Shown: positions 1-6,138, counted from the stretch's first letter. The stretch: 9,504 nt of DNA from Methyloceanibacter sp. (GCA_016649675.1 JAENXG010000080.1:1-9504); one strand, 5' to 3'. Numbers and translations are program-made. The notes: generated by a model from the letters alone, not told the origin.

Positions 1-2
1 GC

Positions 3-35
3 CGCGATTCCCTGGTGCTGCAGGAGCGCCTATAG
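3..35 (+). CDS. possible 3' end of an upstream gene
   Basis: One frame entering from the left edge reads RDSLVLQERL and then stops at TAG (33-35). By established gene order in alphaproteobacteria, trmD (tRNA guanine-N1 methyltransferase) often precedes rplS. Ten residues are too few to recognise a family, so this is only a candidate tail. The 156 bases from here to rplS show no other convincing gene and presumably hold the rplS promoter, which I cannot place. Confidence 0.25.
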   Translation, partial: RDSLVLQERL

Positions 36-191
36 AAGCCGGAATTGCTTATCGACAGGGGCTGTACCTTGCGCTAGGAACAGCCGCGCGAGCTTTCCGC
101 CCGCGCAATCAATTCTCGGATCAATCAAAAAGAATGGCGTTCGCTAGGGGCCAACCCGGCCAAGGCAGGCGCCCTGTGAAAGGTATCGGCC

Positions 192-938
192 ATGAACATC
201 ATCGAGCAGCTCGAAAAAGAGCAGGTTGCGGCGCTCACCAAGAAGCGCAAGATCCCCGAGTTCGGTCCCGGCGACACCGTGCGCGTCAACGTCAAGGTGG
301 TCGAGGGCGAGCGCACCCGCGTGCAGGCTTATGAGGGCGTGTGCATCGGCCGCGCCGGTGGCGGGGTCAACGAGAATTTCACGGTACGCAAGATCTCCTA
401 TGGCGAGGGCGTCGAGCGCGTCTTCCCCGTTCATTCGCCGCTCATCGATTCCATCGACGTGGTGCGCCGCGGCCGTGTGCGCCGCGCCAAGCTCTATTAT
501 TTGCGTGGCCGGCGCGGCAAGTCGGCGCGTATCCCCGAGCGTCAGGACGCCCGCAGGGCCAAGAAGGGCGAAGCCTTCAAGGGCTTCACCAAGCCCAAGG
601 GCGCACCTGACGATCTGAAGCTCATCCAGGGCATCAATCCGGAGCTGGAGCAGAAGCTGAACAAGCTCGGCCTGATCAAATTCGAGCAGATCGCCAATCT
701 CTCCGATGACGAGATCATCAAGCTCGACGAGGCGCTGAAACTCAACGGCCAGATCGAGAACGAGGACTGGACGGCGCGCGCGGTCGAGCTCATGGCCGAG
801 ACCACCGCCGACGAGGTCCCTGCCGAGCCCGAGGAAGAGGGCGAAGCAGAAGGCGAAGAGGCCAAGGCCAGGGCCGAAAAGGCCCCCAAAGCCAAACCCG
901 ATAAGTCAAAGCCCGCCAAGAAGCCGAAAAAGGGCTGA
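192..938 (+). CDS. rplS: 50S ribosomal protein L19 with C-terminal helix-hairpin-helix-like extension
   Basis: L19 is a large-subunit protein at the 30S/50S interface. Residues 1-115 are a full L19 core: the MNIIEQLEKE start, the FGPGDTVRVNVKVVEGERTR block, the FTVRKISYGEGVERVFP block (63-79), and RRGRVRRAKLYYLRGRRGK (92-110). The start ATG follows GAAAGG (178-183) at a good distance. The protein is 248 residues, about twice the usual length of roughly 115-130. Residues 139-200 (from PDDLKLIQGINPELEQKLNK to WTARAVEL) form a compact predicted helical domain. It resembles the helix-hairpin-helix-type modules at the C-termini of some rhizobial NuoE and L21 proteins (family comparison from memory). 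Residues 207-248 are a charged tail, Glu-rich and then Lys/Pro/Ala-rich. The L19 call is secure; the role of the extension is unknown. Confidence 0.96.
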   Translation: MNIIEQLEKEQVAALTKKRKIPEFGPGDTVRVNVKVVEGERTRVQAYEGVCIGRAGGGVNENFTVRKISYGEGVERVFPVHSPLIDSIDVVRRGRVRRAKLYYLRGRRGKSARIPERQDARRAKKGEAFKGFTKPKGAPDDLKLIQGINPELEQKLNKLGLIKFEQIANLSDDEIIKLDEALKLNGQIENEDWTARAVELMAETTADEVPAEPEEEGEAEGEEAKARAEKAPKAKPDKSKPAKKPKKG

Positions 939-956
939 AGACCAATCCTCTGTTTT

Positions 957-1044
957 GTCATGGCCGGGCTTGTCCCGGCCATCCACGTTTTCTTATCCGA
1001 TCGCCTTATAAACGTGGATGCCCGGGACTTCGCCCGGGCATGAC
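957..1044. repeat. long nested palindrome, REP-like intergenic element (copy 1)
   Basis: Outer arms GTCATG (957-962) and CATGAC (1039-1044) enclose two GC-rich hairpins, GGCCGGG-cttgt-CCCGGCC (962-980) and TGCCCGGG-acttcg-CCCGGGCA (1019-1040). ATCCACGTTT (981-990) also pairs exactly with AAACGTGGAT (1010-1019), so the whole element can fold into one cruciform-like structure. This form is typical of repeated intergenic palindromes in Bradyrhizobium-like genomes (recalled, not searched). It lies 18 bases after rplS and may help end or stabilise its transcript. No separate poly-T terminator is visible. Confidence 0.8.
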
Positions 1045-1102
1045 GCAGAGTATTCGCCTGGGGGTTTTCAACTGCCCCCTCAAGCGCTATCTGACATGTA
1101 GA

Positions 1103-1118
1103 AATTCGAGAATTCGAG
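1103..1118. repeat. tandem 8-bp duplication upstream of leuC
   Basis: AATTCGAG occurs twice back to back (1103-1110 and 1111-1118), ending 19 bases before the leuC start codon. It sits where a ribosome site or operator would lie. No strong Shine-Dalgarno is visible before this ATG. The repeat may be chance; no known operator is recognised. Confidence 0.35.
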
Positions 1119-1137
1119 ATCACGACAAAACCCGACA

Positions 1138-2544
1138 ATGACCAAGCCCCGCACCATCTACGACAAGATCTGGGACGCGCATCTGGTGCACGAGGCGCCT
1201 GACGGCACCTGCCTTCTCTATGTCGACCGCCACCTCATCCATGAGGTGACGAGCCCGCAAGCCTTCGAGGGCCTGCGCATGGCGGGGCGCAAGGTGCGCG
1301 CGCCTGAGAAGACGCTCGCCGTGGTCGACCACAACGTGCCCACCACCGACCGCTCCAAAGGCATCGACGACCCCGAGTCGGCGCTGCAGATCGCCACGCT
1401 CGCCGAGAACGCGCGCGAGTTCGGCGTCGAGTATTATCACGAGCGCGACCGCCGCCAGGGCATCGTCCATGTGGTCGGGCCTGAGCAGGGCTTCACGCTC
1501 CCCGGCACAACAATCGTCTGCGGCGACAGCCACACCTCCACCCATGGCGCCTTTGGCGCGCTCGCGCACGGCATCGGCACGAGCGAGGTCGAGCATGTGC
1601 TCGCCACCCAGACCCTGATCCAGCAAAAGGCCAAGAACATGCGGGTCACCGTCGAGGGCAAGTTGCCCGAGGGCGTGACCGCCAAAGACATCATCCTCGC
1701 CATCATCGGCGAGATCGGCACTGCCGGCGGCACCGGCCATGTCATCGAATATGCCGGCGAGGCTATTCGCGCGCTCTCCATGGAAGGGCGCATGACCGTC
1801 TGCAACATGTCGATCGAGGGCGGCGCCCGCGCCGGGCTGATCGCCCCCGACCAGAAGACCTTCGACTACATCAAGGGCCGCCCCCGCGCGCCGAAGGCCG
1901 GCGCCTTCGAGCTGGCGCAACGCGATTGGGAAAAGCTCTATTCCGACGAAGGCGCTAATTTCGACCGCGAGATCGTGCTGCATGCCGAGAACCTGCCCCC
2001 GCTCGTTACCTGGGGCACGAGCCCCGAGCAGGTGGTCTCGATCGCCGGCCGCGTTCCGATCCCTGCCGAGATCGCCGACGAGACCAAGCGCAAGGCAGCG
2101 GAGCGCTCGCTCGACTATATGGGGCTCAAGGGCGGCGAGAAGATCACCGACATCGCGCTCGACCGTGTGTTCATCGGCTCCTGCACCAATGGCCGCATCG
2201 AGGATCTGCGCGAGGTGGCGCGGATCGTCGAGGGCCGGCAGGTCAATGCCAACGTCAGCGCCATGATCGTGCCGGGCTCAGGCCTCGTGAAGGAGCAGGC
2301 CGAGGCCGAGGGTCTCGACCAGATCTTCAAGGCTGCCGGCTTCGAGTGGCGTGAGCCGGGCTGTTCCATGTGCCTCGGTATGAACCCCGATCAGCTTGCT
2401 CCGCGGGAGCGCTGCGCCTCGACCTCGAACCGGAATTTCGAGGGACGCCAGGGGCGGCTCGGCCGCACCCACCTCGTCTCCCCGGTGATGGCGGCGGCAG
2501 CGGCACTCGCCGGCCGCTTCGTCGATATCCGCAATTTCCACTAG
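1138..2544 (+). CDS. leuC: 3-isopropylmalate dehydratase large subunit
   Basis: With LeuD this forms isopropylmalate isomerase, which converts 2-isopropylmalate to 3-isopropylmalate in leucine synthesis, in the cytoplasm. It belongs to the aconitase superfamily and carries a 4Fe-4S cluster. Visible family blocks are the YDKIWDAHLV start, VDHNVPT, CGDSHTSTHGAFGALAHGIG, FIGSCTNGR, MIVPGSGLVK and GCSMCLGMN. The three expected cluster ligands are present as Cys349, Cys409 and Cys412. The length of 468 residues matches the family. The ATG at 1138 gives the usual N-terminus but has only a weak ribosome site. It runs alone: a palindrome lies upstream and a strong terminator starts 17 bases after the stop, so it is not co-transcribed with leuD. 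Confidence 0.98.
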   Translation: MTKPRTIYDKIWDAHLVHEAPDGTCLLYVDRHLIHEVTSPQAFEGLRMAGRKVRAPEKTLAVVDHNVPTTDRSKGIDDPESALQIATLAENAREFGVEYYHERDRRQGIVHVVGPEQGFTLPGTTIVCGDSHTSTHGAFGALAHGIGTSEVEHVLATQTLIQQKAKNMRVTVEGKLPEGVTAKDIILAIIGEIGTAGGTGHVIEYAGEAIRALSMEGRMTVCNMSIEGGARAGLIAPDQKTFDYIKGRPRAPKAGAFELAQRDWEKLYSDEGANFDREIVLHAENLPPLVTWGTSPEQVVSIAGRVPIPAEIADETKRKAAERSLDYMGLKGGEKITDIALDRVFIGSCTNGRIEDLREVARIVEGRQVNANVSAMIVPGSGLVKEQAEAEGLDQIFKAAGFEWREPGCSMCLGMNPDQLAPRERCASTSNRNFEGRQGRLGRTHLVSPVMAAAAALAGRFVDIRNFH

Positions 2545-2560
2545 CCGACCGCCAAGTGCA

Positions 2561-2590
2561 AAAGACCCCGCCTCGCGGCGGGGCCTTTCC
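2561..2590. terminator. bidirectional intrinsic terminator
   Basis: A perfect 7-bp stem, CCCCGCC (2566-2572) and GGCGGGG (2577-2583), has a TCGC loop. On the plus strand CCTTTCC follows. On the minus strand the stem is followed by TCTTTT, a better U-tract. It lies between the convergent leuC and the Cys/Trp repeat gene and can serve both. Confidence 0.82.
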
Positions 2591-2610
2591 GTTAGCAGGA
2601 CGGACGATCG

Positions 2611-3276
2611 CTAATTCGGGGTGCCGCTGCTACCCGGCAACCTGTTCCACGGGCCGGCCTTAGGGACGCCTGCGGGGTTCCCGTGGTCGTTGTCGTGGTC
2701 GTTATCGTTGTGGTCGTTATCGTTATCGTTGTGGTCGTGGTCGTTGCCTTTGTCTTTGTGGGCTTGCTTGCTCTTATTGTTGTTGCCGTTGTGGTCGTGG
2801 TCGTCATTCTTGCCGTTCTTGTGGTCCTTACCGTTGCCATTGCCATGGCCGTTGTGGTCGTTGTCGTCGTTCCAGTCGGGACCGCCCTGATAGCCGCGGC
2901 CATAGCCGTTGCCGTTGCCGCCGTTACCGCCGCCATAGCCCGGACCTCCGCCGTAGCCCGGACCGCGGCCATAACCGGGGACCCAGCCGGGAGCCCACCC
3001 CGGACCGGCGCCATAGGCCTCGGCCGAGCAATAGCCGTTCCAGGGCCCGCAGGCCTGCCGGCACCAGCCGTTCCATTCGCCGCACTGGGCCCGGCACCAA
3101 TCGTTCCAGGGGCCGCATTCCGCGGCGCACCAGTTGTTCCACTCGCCGCAACTCGGCATGCACCAGTTGTTCCAGGGTCCGCAGCCTTGCGCCGCAGCTT
3201 GCGTCGCTCCGCCGGCGCTCCCGGCGAGCAAGAAGCCGACAAAGGCCAGTGCGGCGAAATATCTGTTGCGAAACAT
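2611..3276 (-). CDS. secreted Cys/Trp 11-residue repeat protein with Asp/Asn/His-rich tail
   Basis: I do not recognise a characterised family. The start ATG (3276) follows GAGGGA on the minus strand at good spacing. Residues 1-29 form a Sec signal peptide: MFRNR, a hydrophobic core, and an AAA cleavage region. Residues 32-86 are five 11-residue units of the form C-G-(P/E)-W-N-x-(W/Y)-C-x-x-x. The ten cysteines alternate exactly 7 and 4 residues apart (32, 39, 43, 50, 54, 61, 65, 72, 76, 83). Units alternate CGPW and CGEW, suggesting growth by duplication of a 22-residue pair. Residues 89-130 are Gly/Tyr/Pro-rich, and about 134-205 are Asp, Asn, His, Lys and Gly in short repeats such as NDNDHNDNDHDND. 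The protein is probably exported and disulfide-bonded. The tail suggests metal binding or flexibility, but that is inference. A modified-peptide precursor is a weaker alternative, since no modifying enzyme is nearby. The strand call is supported by the signal peptide, ribosome site and regular repeats; the opposite frame is a poly-valine artefact. Confidence 0.85.
   Translation of the reverse strand: MFRNRYFAALAFVGFLLAGSAGGATQAAAQGCGPWNNWCMPSCGEWNNWCAAECGPWNDWCRAQCGEWNGWCRQACGPWNGYCSAEAYGAGPGWAPGWVPGYGRGPGYGGGPGYGGGNGGNGNGYGRGYQGGPDWNDDNDHNGHGNGNGKDHKNGKNDDHDHNGNNNKSKQAHKDKGNDHDHNDNDNDHNDNDHDNDHGNPAGVPKAGPWNRLPGSSGTPN
2683..2875. repeat. simple-sequence tract encoding the Asp/Asn/His tail
   Basis: Plus-strand triplets GTC, GTT, GTG and ATC recur in hexamer-like runs (GTGGTC, GTTATC), densest at 2683-2755 and again at about 2785-2870. 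They read on the minus strand as GAC, AAC, CAC and GAT. Such a tract is prone to slippage and length change in steps of three. Confidence 0.75.
3019..3183 (-). repeat. 33-bp tandem coding repeats (five units)
   Basis: These are the DNA counterpart of the 11-residue Cys/Trp units. Each unit carries a GCACCA...GTTCCA...CCGCA pattern on the plus strand. Alternate units differ at the Pro or Glu codon, giving a 66-bp higher-order period. There are no non-repeat spacers, so it is not a CRISPR array. Confidence 0.85.
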
Positions 3277-3432
3277 CTCGATCCCTCGTGTCTGTCGTTC
3301 CGCGCCATCGCGGGGTTAAGCCATTGAGTAGGTTACAGTCGTGGCCTGAATGCGACATGAGTGCGGAATTCACCTCCCGTTCAGATTCGCCATACGGGCC
3401 GCGTCCGCGACGGGCGTGGTAGCAATAAGGCC

Positions 3433-3858
3433 ATGACCGGCAGAAAGGGCACCATCGACTGGAGCAAGCGTCAAGCGCCCAGTCTTGCGGAGTTCGAGGC
3501 GATCGCCGATGCCGCCTATTCCCGGCTTCCGGGACCTTTCCGCCAGCTCACCGGCGATGTCGTGATCCGCATCGAGGACTTCCCCACCGACGAGGTGCTC
3601 GACTCTCTTGGCATCGAGTCGCCCTTCGACCTGCTCGGGCTCTATTCCGGCGTCGATCTCGCCCGCAAGAGCGTGATGGACGTGAGCGCGCTCCCCGACA
3701 TGGTGTTTCTCTACCGGCGTCCGATCCTCGACTATTGGGCCGAGCACGAGGACACGCTCGGGCAGATCATCACCCACGTGCTCGTGCATGAGATCGGCCA
3801 CCATTTCGGCCTGTCCGACGCCGACATGGAGCACATCGAGGCGCAAGCCGCCGCTTAA
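3433..3858 (+). CDS. metallopeptidase-like zincin family protein (HExxHxxGxxD)
   Basis: The 141-residue protein resembles the small 'metallopeptidase family' proteins of Pfam zincin_1 (PF06262), found widely in proteobacteria and actinobacteria. The zinc motif is HEIGHHFGLSD: His119 and His123 as ligands, Glu120 as catalytic base, Asp129 as likely third ligand. The conserved blocks PSLAEFEAIADAAYSRLP, VVIRIEDFP and FLYRRPILDYWAE precede it. No signal peptide is seen, so it is probably cytoplasmic. I chose the ATG at 3433 because similarity begins just after it. An in-frame ATG at 3361 would add 24 residues, and neither start has an ideal ribosome site (AAGG lies only 2 bases before 3433). The substrate is unknown. 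The gene is divergent from the Cys/Trp repeat gene and is followed by two secreted HExxH proteins of another family. Confidence 0.85.
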   Translation: MTGRKGTIDWSKRQAPSLAEFEAIADAAYSRLPGPFRQLTGDVVIRIEDFPTDEVLDSLGIESPFDLLGLYSGVDLARKSVMDVSALPDMVFLYRRPILDYWAEHEDTLGQIITHVLVHEIGHHFGLSDADMEHIEAQAAA

Positions 3859-3920
3859 TTGCCGTTGACGCTTCGCCGACCCGCCCGCAGACTATAAGAC
3901 ACGCGGTGGGCAGGGCAGCA

Positions 3921-3925
3921 GAGGG
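3921..3925 (+). promoter_or_regulatory. ribosome binding site fixing the start at 3933
   Basis: GAGGG lies 7 bases before the ATG at 3933. An upstream in-frame GTG (3906) lacks such a site and would put nine extra residues before the signal peptide, so 3933 is preferred. Confidence 0.65.
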
Positions 3926-3932
3926 AACAGCA

Positions 3933-4424
3933 ATGCGGTCGGCTGCCCGTTTCTCGCTGGGGCTCGCGCTTTGCCTCTCGCTCCTCGGCTCAACCCTGCA
4001 CCAAGACGAGGCCGCGGCAATCGATCAGGGCAAGCTCGTCGCGCCGGGCCGGCTCGTCGTTGCGGGCCGCAGGCTCTCCTGCGGCGCCACGGCCACGCTC
4101 TTGCGGGATTTCGAAGGCTTCGCCGTCTCCTCGACCGTGATCATCCTCAACATGCAGGCCCTGCAAGACCTGGCGCGCCCTGTCCAATGGTTGATCTACT
4201 ATCACGAATGCGGGCATATCCTGTATGGGCCGAGCGAGACCGCCGCCGACTGCTACGCGGTCCGGCGGGCGCGGCGCGAAGGCTGGCTCAACGAGCAGGC
4301 GCTCGAGGATATTTGCGCCGTCTTCAACATCGCGGGCCACGGCCCGGTGCACCCCGACCCCGAGGAGCGCTGCAACCAGCTCAGGCAATGTTTCGCCAAG
4401 AAAGGCACCGTGACCTCGCGCTGA
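3933..4424 (+). CDS. secreted putative metallopeptidase, HECGH family (paralogue 1)
   Basis: This is a 163-residue exported protein. Residues 1-29 are a signal peptide (MRSAAR, a hydrophobic core, an AAA region). The core contains YYHECGH (His91, Glu92, His95), the start of a zincin-type zinc site, followed by GPSETAAD, in which Glu102 or Asp106 could be the third ligand. ADCYAVRRARREGWL and ALEDICAVF come next. Cysteines at 50, 93, 128 and 147 are all kept in the neighbouring paralogue, while Cys107 and Cys153 are not. This suggests a disulfide-stabilised periplasmic domain. No named family is recognised, and protease activity is inferred only from HExxH. The gene starts 74 bases after the preceding zincin gene and ends 62 bases before its paralogue, so the three are probably co-transcribed. 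Confidence 0.8.
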   Translation: MRSAARFSLGLALCLSLLGSTLHQDEAAAIDQGKLVAPGRLVVAGRRLSCGATATLLRDFEGFAVSSTVIILNMQALQDLARPVQWLIYYHECGHILYGPSETAADCYAVRRARREGWLNEQALEDICAVFNIAGHGPVHPDPEERCNQLRQCFAKKGTVTSR

Positions 4425-4486
4425 CAGCGGCAGATAGTCTCGTGGGATTGCGCGGACGTTTGGGCCGCCTTAGAGTACGAATCGAC

Positions 4487-5125
4487 ATGCGGGACGGACG
4501 GGCGAGCTTGGGGTTGGCGCTGACTGGCGCCTTGGGACTTGCGCTTTGCGTAGGTCAAGCGAGCGCTGCCCGCGCTCAGGAATGGTCAGGCGAAGAGGGC
4601 TCGACCTCCGCCGGTCCGACCATCGAAGATTACCTGAAGGAAGCCGGTCCCGACGCCAAGCTCGTCAATCACGGAGCGCTGAAGATCGACGGCAGGCCGG
4701 TGAATTGCGGCACGCGGCCGACGGTGCTGAACTCCAATTTCGACAGCTGGGGCGGCGCCTTTCCGGGCTTCCTCATCCTCAACACCAAGAAGATCACCGG
4801 GCTCTCCACCGCGGTGAAGCTCTATGTCTACAGCCACGAATGCGGCCATCAGTTCGAAGGCCCGGACGAGACCAAGGCGGATCTCTTCGCCATCCGCCGC
4901 GGCGTGACGCGGGGCTGGCTTGACGCCGTCGGCATGGAGGACATCTGCACCTTCATCTCGACGCTCAAAGGCGATTCCGCACATCCGCCGGGGCCGGAAC
5001 GCTGCGAGACCATGCGCAAATATTATCGCGAGCTGGTCGAGACCGAGAAACAAAGGACGACCTCGGCCTCGGCGTCGGCGTCGGCTTCGGCGCCCAAGGC
5101 GCAGGCCCTGGGCCCCGCGCAGTAA
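4487..5125 (+). CDS. secreted putative metallopeptidase, HECGH family (paralogue 2)
   Basis: This 212-residue protein is clearly homologous to the preceding one. The shared pattern is GR-x-(L/V)-x-CG, then (F/I)-x-ILN, then HECGH-x3-GP-x-ET-x-AD, then A-(V/I)-RR and GWL, then EDIC, then ERC. The putative zinc residues are His117, Glu118 and His121, with Glu128 or Asp132 as third-ligand candidates. Cysteines 74, 119, 154 and 173 match the paralogue. Residues 1-30 are a signal peptide ending near ASAARA. Compared with paralogue 1 it has an acidic insert after the signal peptide (31-60) and a Ser/Ala repeat tail (192-202) ending in APKAQALGPAQ. The same open frame extends upstream to 3971, but that part only overlaps paralogue 1 and has no family likeness. 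The ATG at 4487 opens the signal peptide, though its ribosome site is weak. Confidence 0.8.
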   Translation: MRDGRASLGLALTGALGLALCVGQASAARAQEWSGEEGSTSAGPTIEDYLKEAGPDAKLVNHGALKIDGRPVNCGTRPTVLNSNFDSWGGAFPGFLILNTKKITGLSTAVKLYVYSHECGHQFEGPDETKADLFAIRRGVTRGWLDAVGMEDICTFISTLKGDSAHPPGPERCETMRKYYRELVETEKQRTTSASASASASAPKAQALGPAQ

Positions 5126-5146
5126 CCGCCGTACCCAAATTGACTC

Positions 5147-5241
5147 GTCATGCCCGGACTTGATCCGGCATCCGCGCCGTCCCCCTCTCAGCGAGTTGAG
5201 CCGACAGTGGAATGGATTGCCCGGCCAAGCCGGGCAATGAC
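5147..5241. repeat. long palindrome, REP-like intergenic element (copy 2)
   Basis: GTCATGCCCGG at 5147 is mirrored by a block ending CCGGGCAATGAC at 5241. The left arm holds GCCCGGACTTGATCCGGC, itself a small hairpin, and the right arm holds TTGCCCGGCCAAGCCGGGCAA. The design matches the copy at 957-1044, with a different middle. It lies between convergent genes (ends 5125 and 5268), where it could act as a two-way transcription end. Confidence 0.75.
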
Positions 5242-5267
5242 ACGAGGGTGGGATGGCCGAACCCTAT

Positions 5268-5588
5268 TCAGAAGATCCAGGCGATCATCAGCCAGAAGAT
5301 CACGAAGAAGATCAGAAACCCGGCAATGGTGAAGGGCAGCTCGCCGAAAATGGCGTCGCCGCCTGACACGATCGCCATGATGATGATGATCACGAACGAA
5401 ACGCCGAAGGAGACGAGCGCCGCCCCTTTGAGCCCGAGACCGGCGGAGAACGGATCCGACGCCCCGAGCCCGGCAATGAAATAGAGACCGGCCCCGCCGA
5501 TAACGATCAGAAGCAGGATCGCGATCGCGGCGGCGAGCAGGAGCCGCGCCGCTTCCTTGCGGTCGCGATGGTCTTGGGCGCTCGGCAT
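5268..5588 (-). CDS. small inner-membrane protein with three predicted helices
   Basis: I do not recognise this 106-residue protein. A charged N-terminus (SAQDHRDRKE) precedes hydrophobic segments at about 16-41, 54-76 and 83-105, and there is almost no soluble part. Its ATG lies 6 bases after the stop of the PH-domain gene, with AAGGA and GAGG just upstream, so the two are almost certainly one transcript and perhaps one membrane complex (inference). The opposite strand here has only low-likeness frames. Confidence 0.75.
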   Translation of the reverse strand: MPSAQDHRDRKEAARLLLAAAIAILLLIVIGGAGLYFIAGLGASDPFSAGLGLKGAALVSFGVSFVIIIIMAIVSGGDAIFGELPFTIAGFLIFFVIFWLMIAWIF

Positions 5589-5594
5589 CCGGCC

Positions 5595-5993
5595 TCAGTC
5601 CTTGTCTTCCCGCCCCTCCTGCGCCTTCGAGATCGCCTCCCTGATCATGTGCGGGTCGGGCATATCCACCACCGTGAACTCGGGCTGATCGCCGGCCGTG
5701 GAGACCTGAATGGTCCCCACCCCGAGAATGCGGTGGATGAAGCTCTGCGTCACGTGCACCGAGCGGATATGCTTGAGCGACACCGAGGTCCGGTCCTTGC
5801 TCAGGATTCCCTTCTCATACATGAGCTCGCTGTCGGTGACGGTGAGCGACGTCTGCCGCGTGTGGATATACCAGTAGAGGAGAAGAAGGATGCCGATGCC
5901 GAAGGCCGGAATCAAAATGACCGCGCCGATGAACCAGAAGGGATGCGCGCGGAACATCGCCGGATGTGCTTCATAGATCACATTTGCCGTCAT
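5595..5993 (-). CDS. membrane-anchored bacterial PH-domain protein (bPH2/DUF304, YdbS-like)
   Basis: The 132-residue protein has an N-terminal block AHPAMFRAHPFWF, a hydrophobic pair or hairpin at about 18-43, and a PH-like fold. The fold is marked by TDSELMYEKGILSKDRTSVS, then LKHIRSVHVTQSFIHRILGVG, then TIQVSTAGD. The pattern of 'ExxxGIL-x-(K/R)', an 'I-x-x-(V/I)-x-V-x-Q' segment, 'R-x-L-G-V-G' and 'I-x-V-x-T-A-G' is typical of PF03703. The exact role of these proteins is mostly unknown. The start ATG (5993) has GGGAG about 9 bases upstream. It is the first gene of a two-gene operon and is divergent from leuD; the 145-base gap (5994-6138) must hold both promoters. Confidence 0.85.
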   Translation of the reverse strand: MTANVIYEAHPAMFRAHPFWFIGAVILIPAFGIGILLLLYWYIHTRQTSLTVTDSELMYEKGILSKDRTSVSLKHIRSVHVTQSFIHRILGVGTIQVSTAGDQPEFTVVDMPDPHMIREAISKAQEGREDKD

Positions 5994-6129
5994 TGCGCAG
6001 CTCCCAATCCCTCATCGGACGAGCGACCTTAGTCCGCACCCTTGCCCCTGAAAAGTGGAGATATCCGCGGGGCCGCCTTATGTCTGGAAAGCTGGGCCGC
6101 TTGCGGCTACATACCCCTCTCGTTGCCAC

Positions 6130-6134
6130 GAGGA
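6130..6134 (+). promoter_or_regulatory. ribosome binding site fixing the leuD start
   Basis: GAGGA lies 4 bases before the ATG at 6139. It supports that start over the in-frame ATG at 6055, which would add 28 residues with no family likeness. Confidence 0.6.
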
Positions 6135-6138
6135 CGTC

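Noticed and set aside
1060..1079. GGGGG/CCCCC mini-hairpin before leuC as an attenuator
   Set aside because: It has only 5 bp, a 10-base loop, no U-tract and no alternative pairing that I can see.
3019..3183. Regular 33-bp repeats that could suggest a CRISPR array
   Set aside because: There are no unique spacers, the units are continuous and in frame, and they encode a protein repeat.
2683..3327. Long plus-strand frame rich in valine, opposite the Cys/Trp repeat gene
   Set aside because: It is the complement of the GAC/AAC/CAC repeats, has poly-Val composition and no family likeness. The minus strand has the signal peptide, ribosome site and regular repeats.
3971..4486. N-terminal extension of the second HECGH protein
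   Set aside because: It overlaps the first HECGH gene in another frame, is Arg/Pro-rich shadow sequence, and the signal peptide begins at 4487.
6050..6060. GAAAAGTGGAG as a remnant of the intergenic palindrome seen at 7260-7301
   Set aside because: Only one arm-like piece is present, with no inverted partner; it is too short to support.
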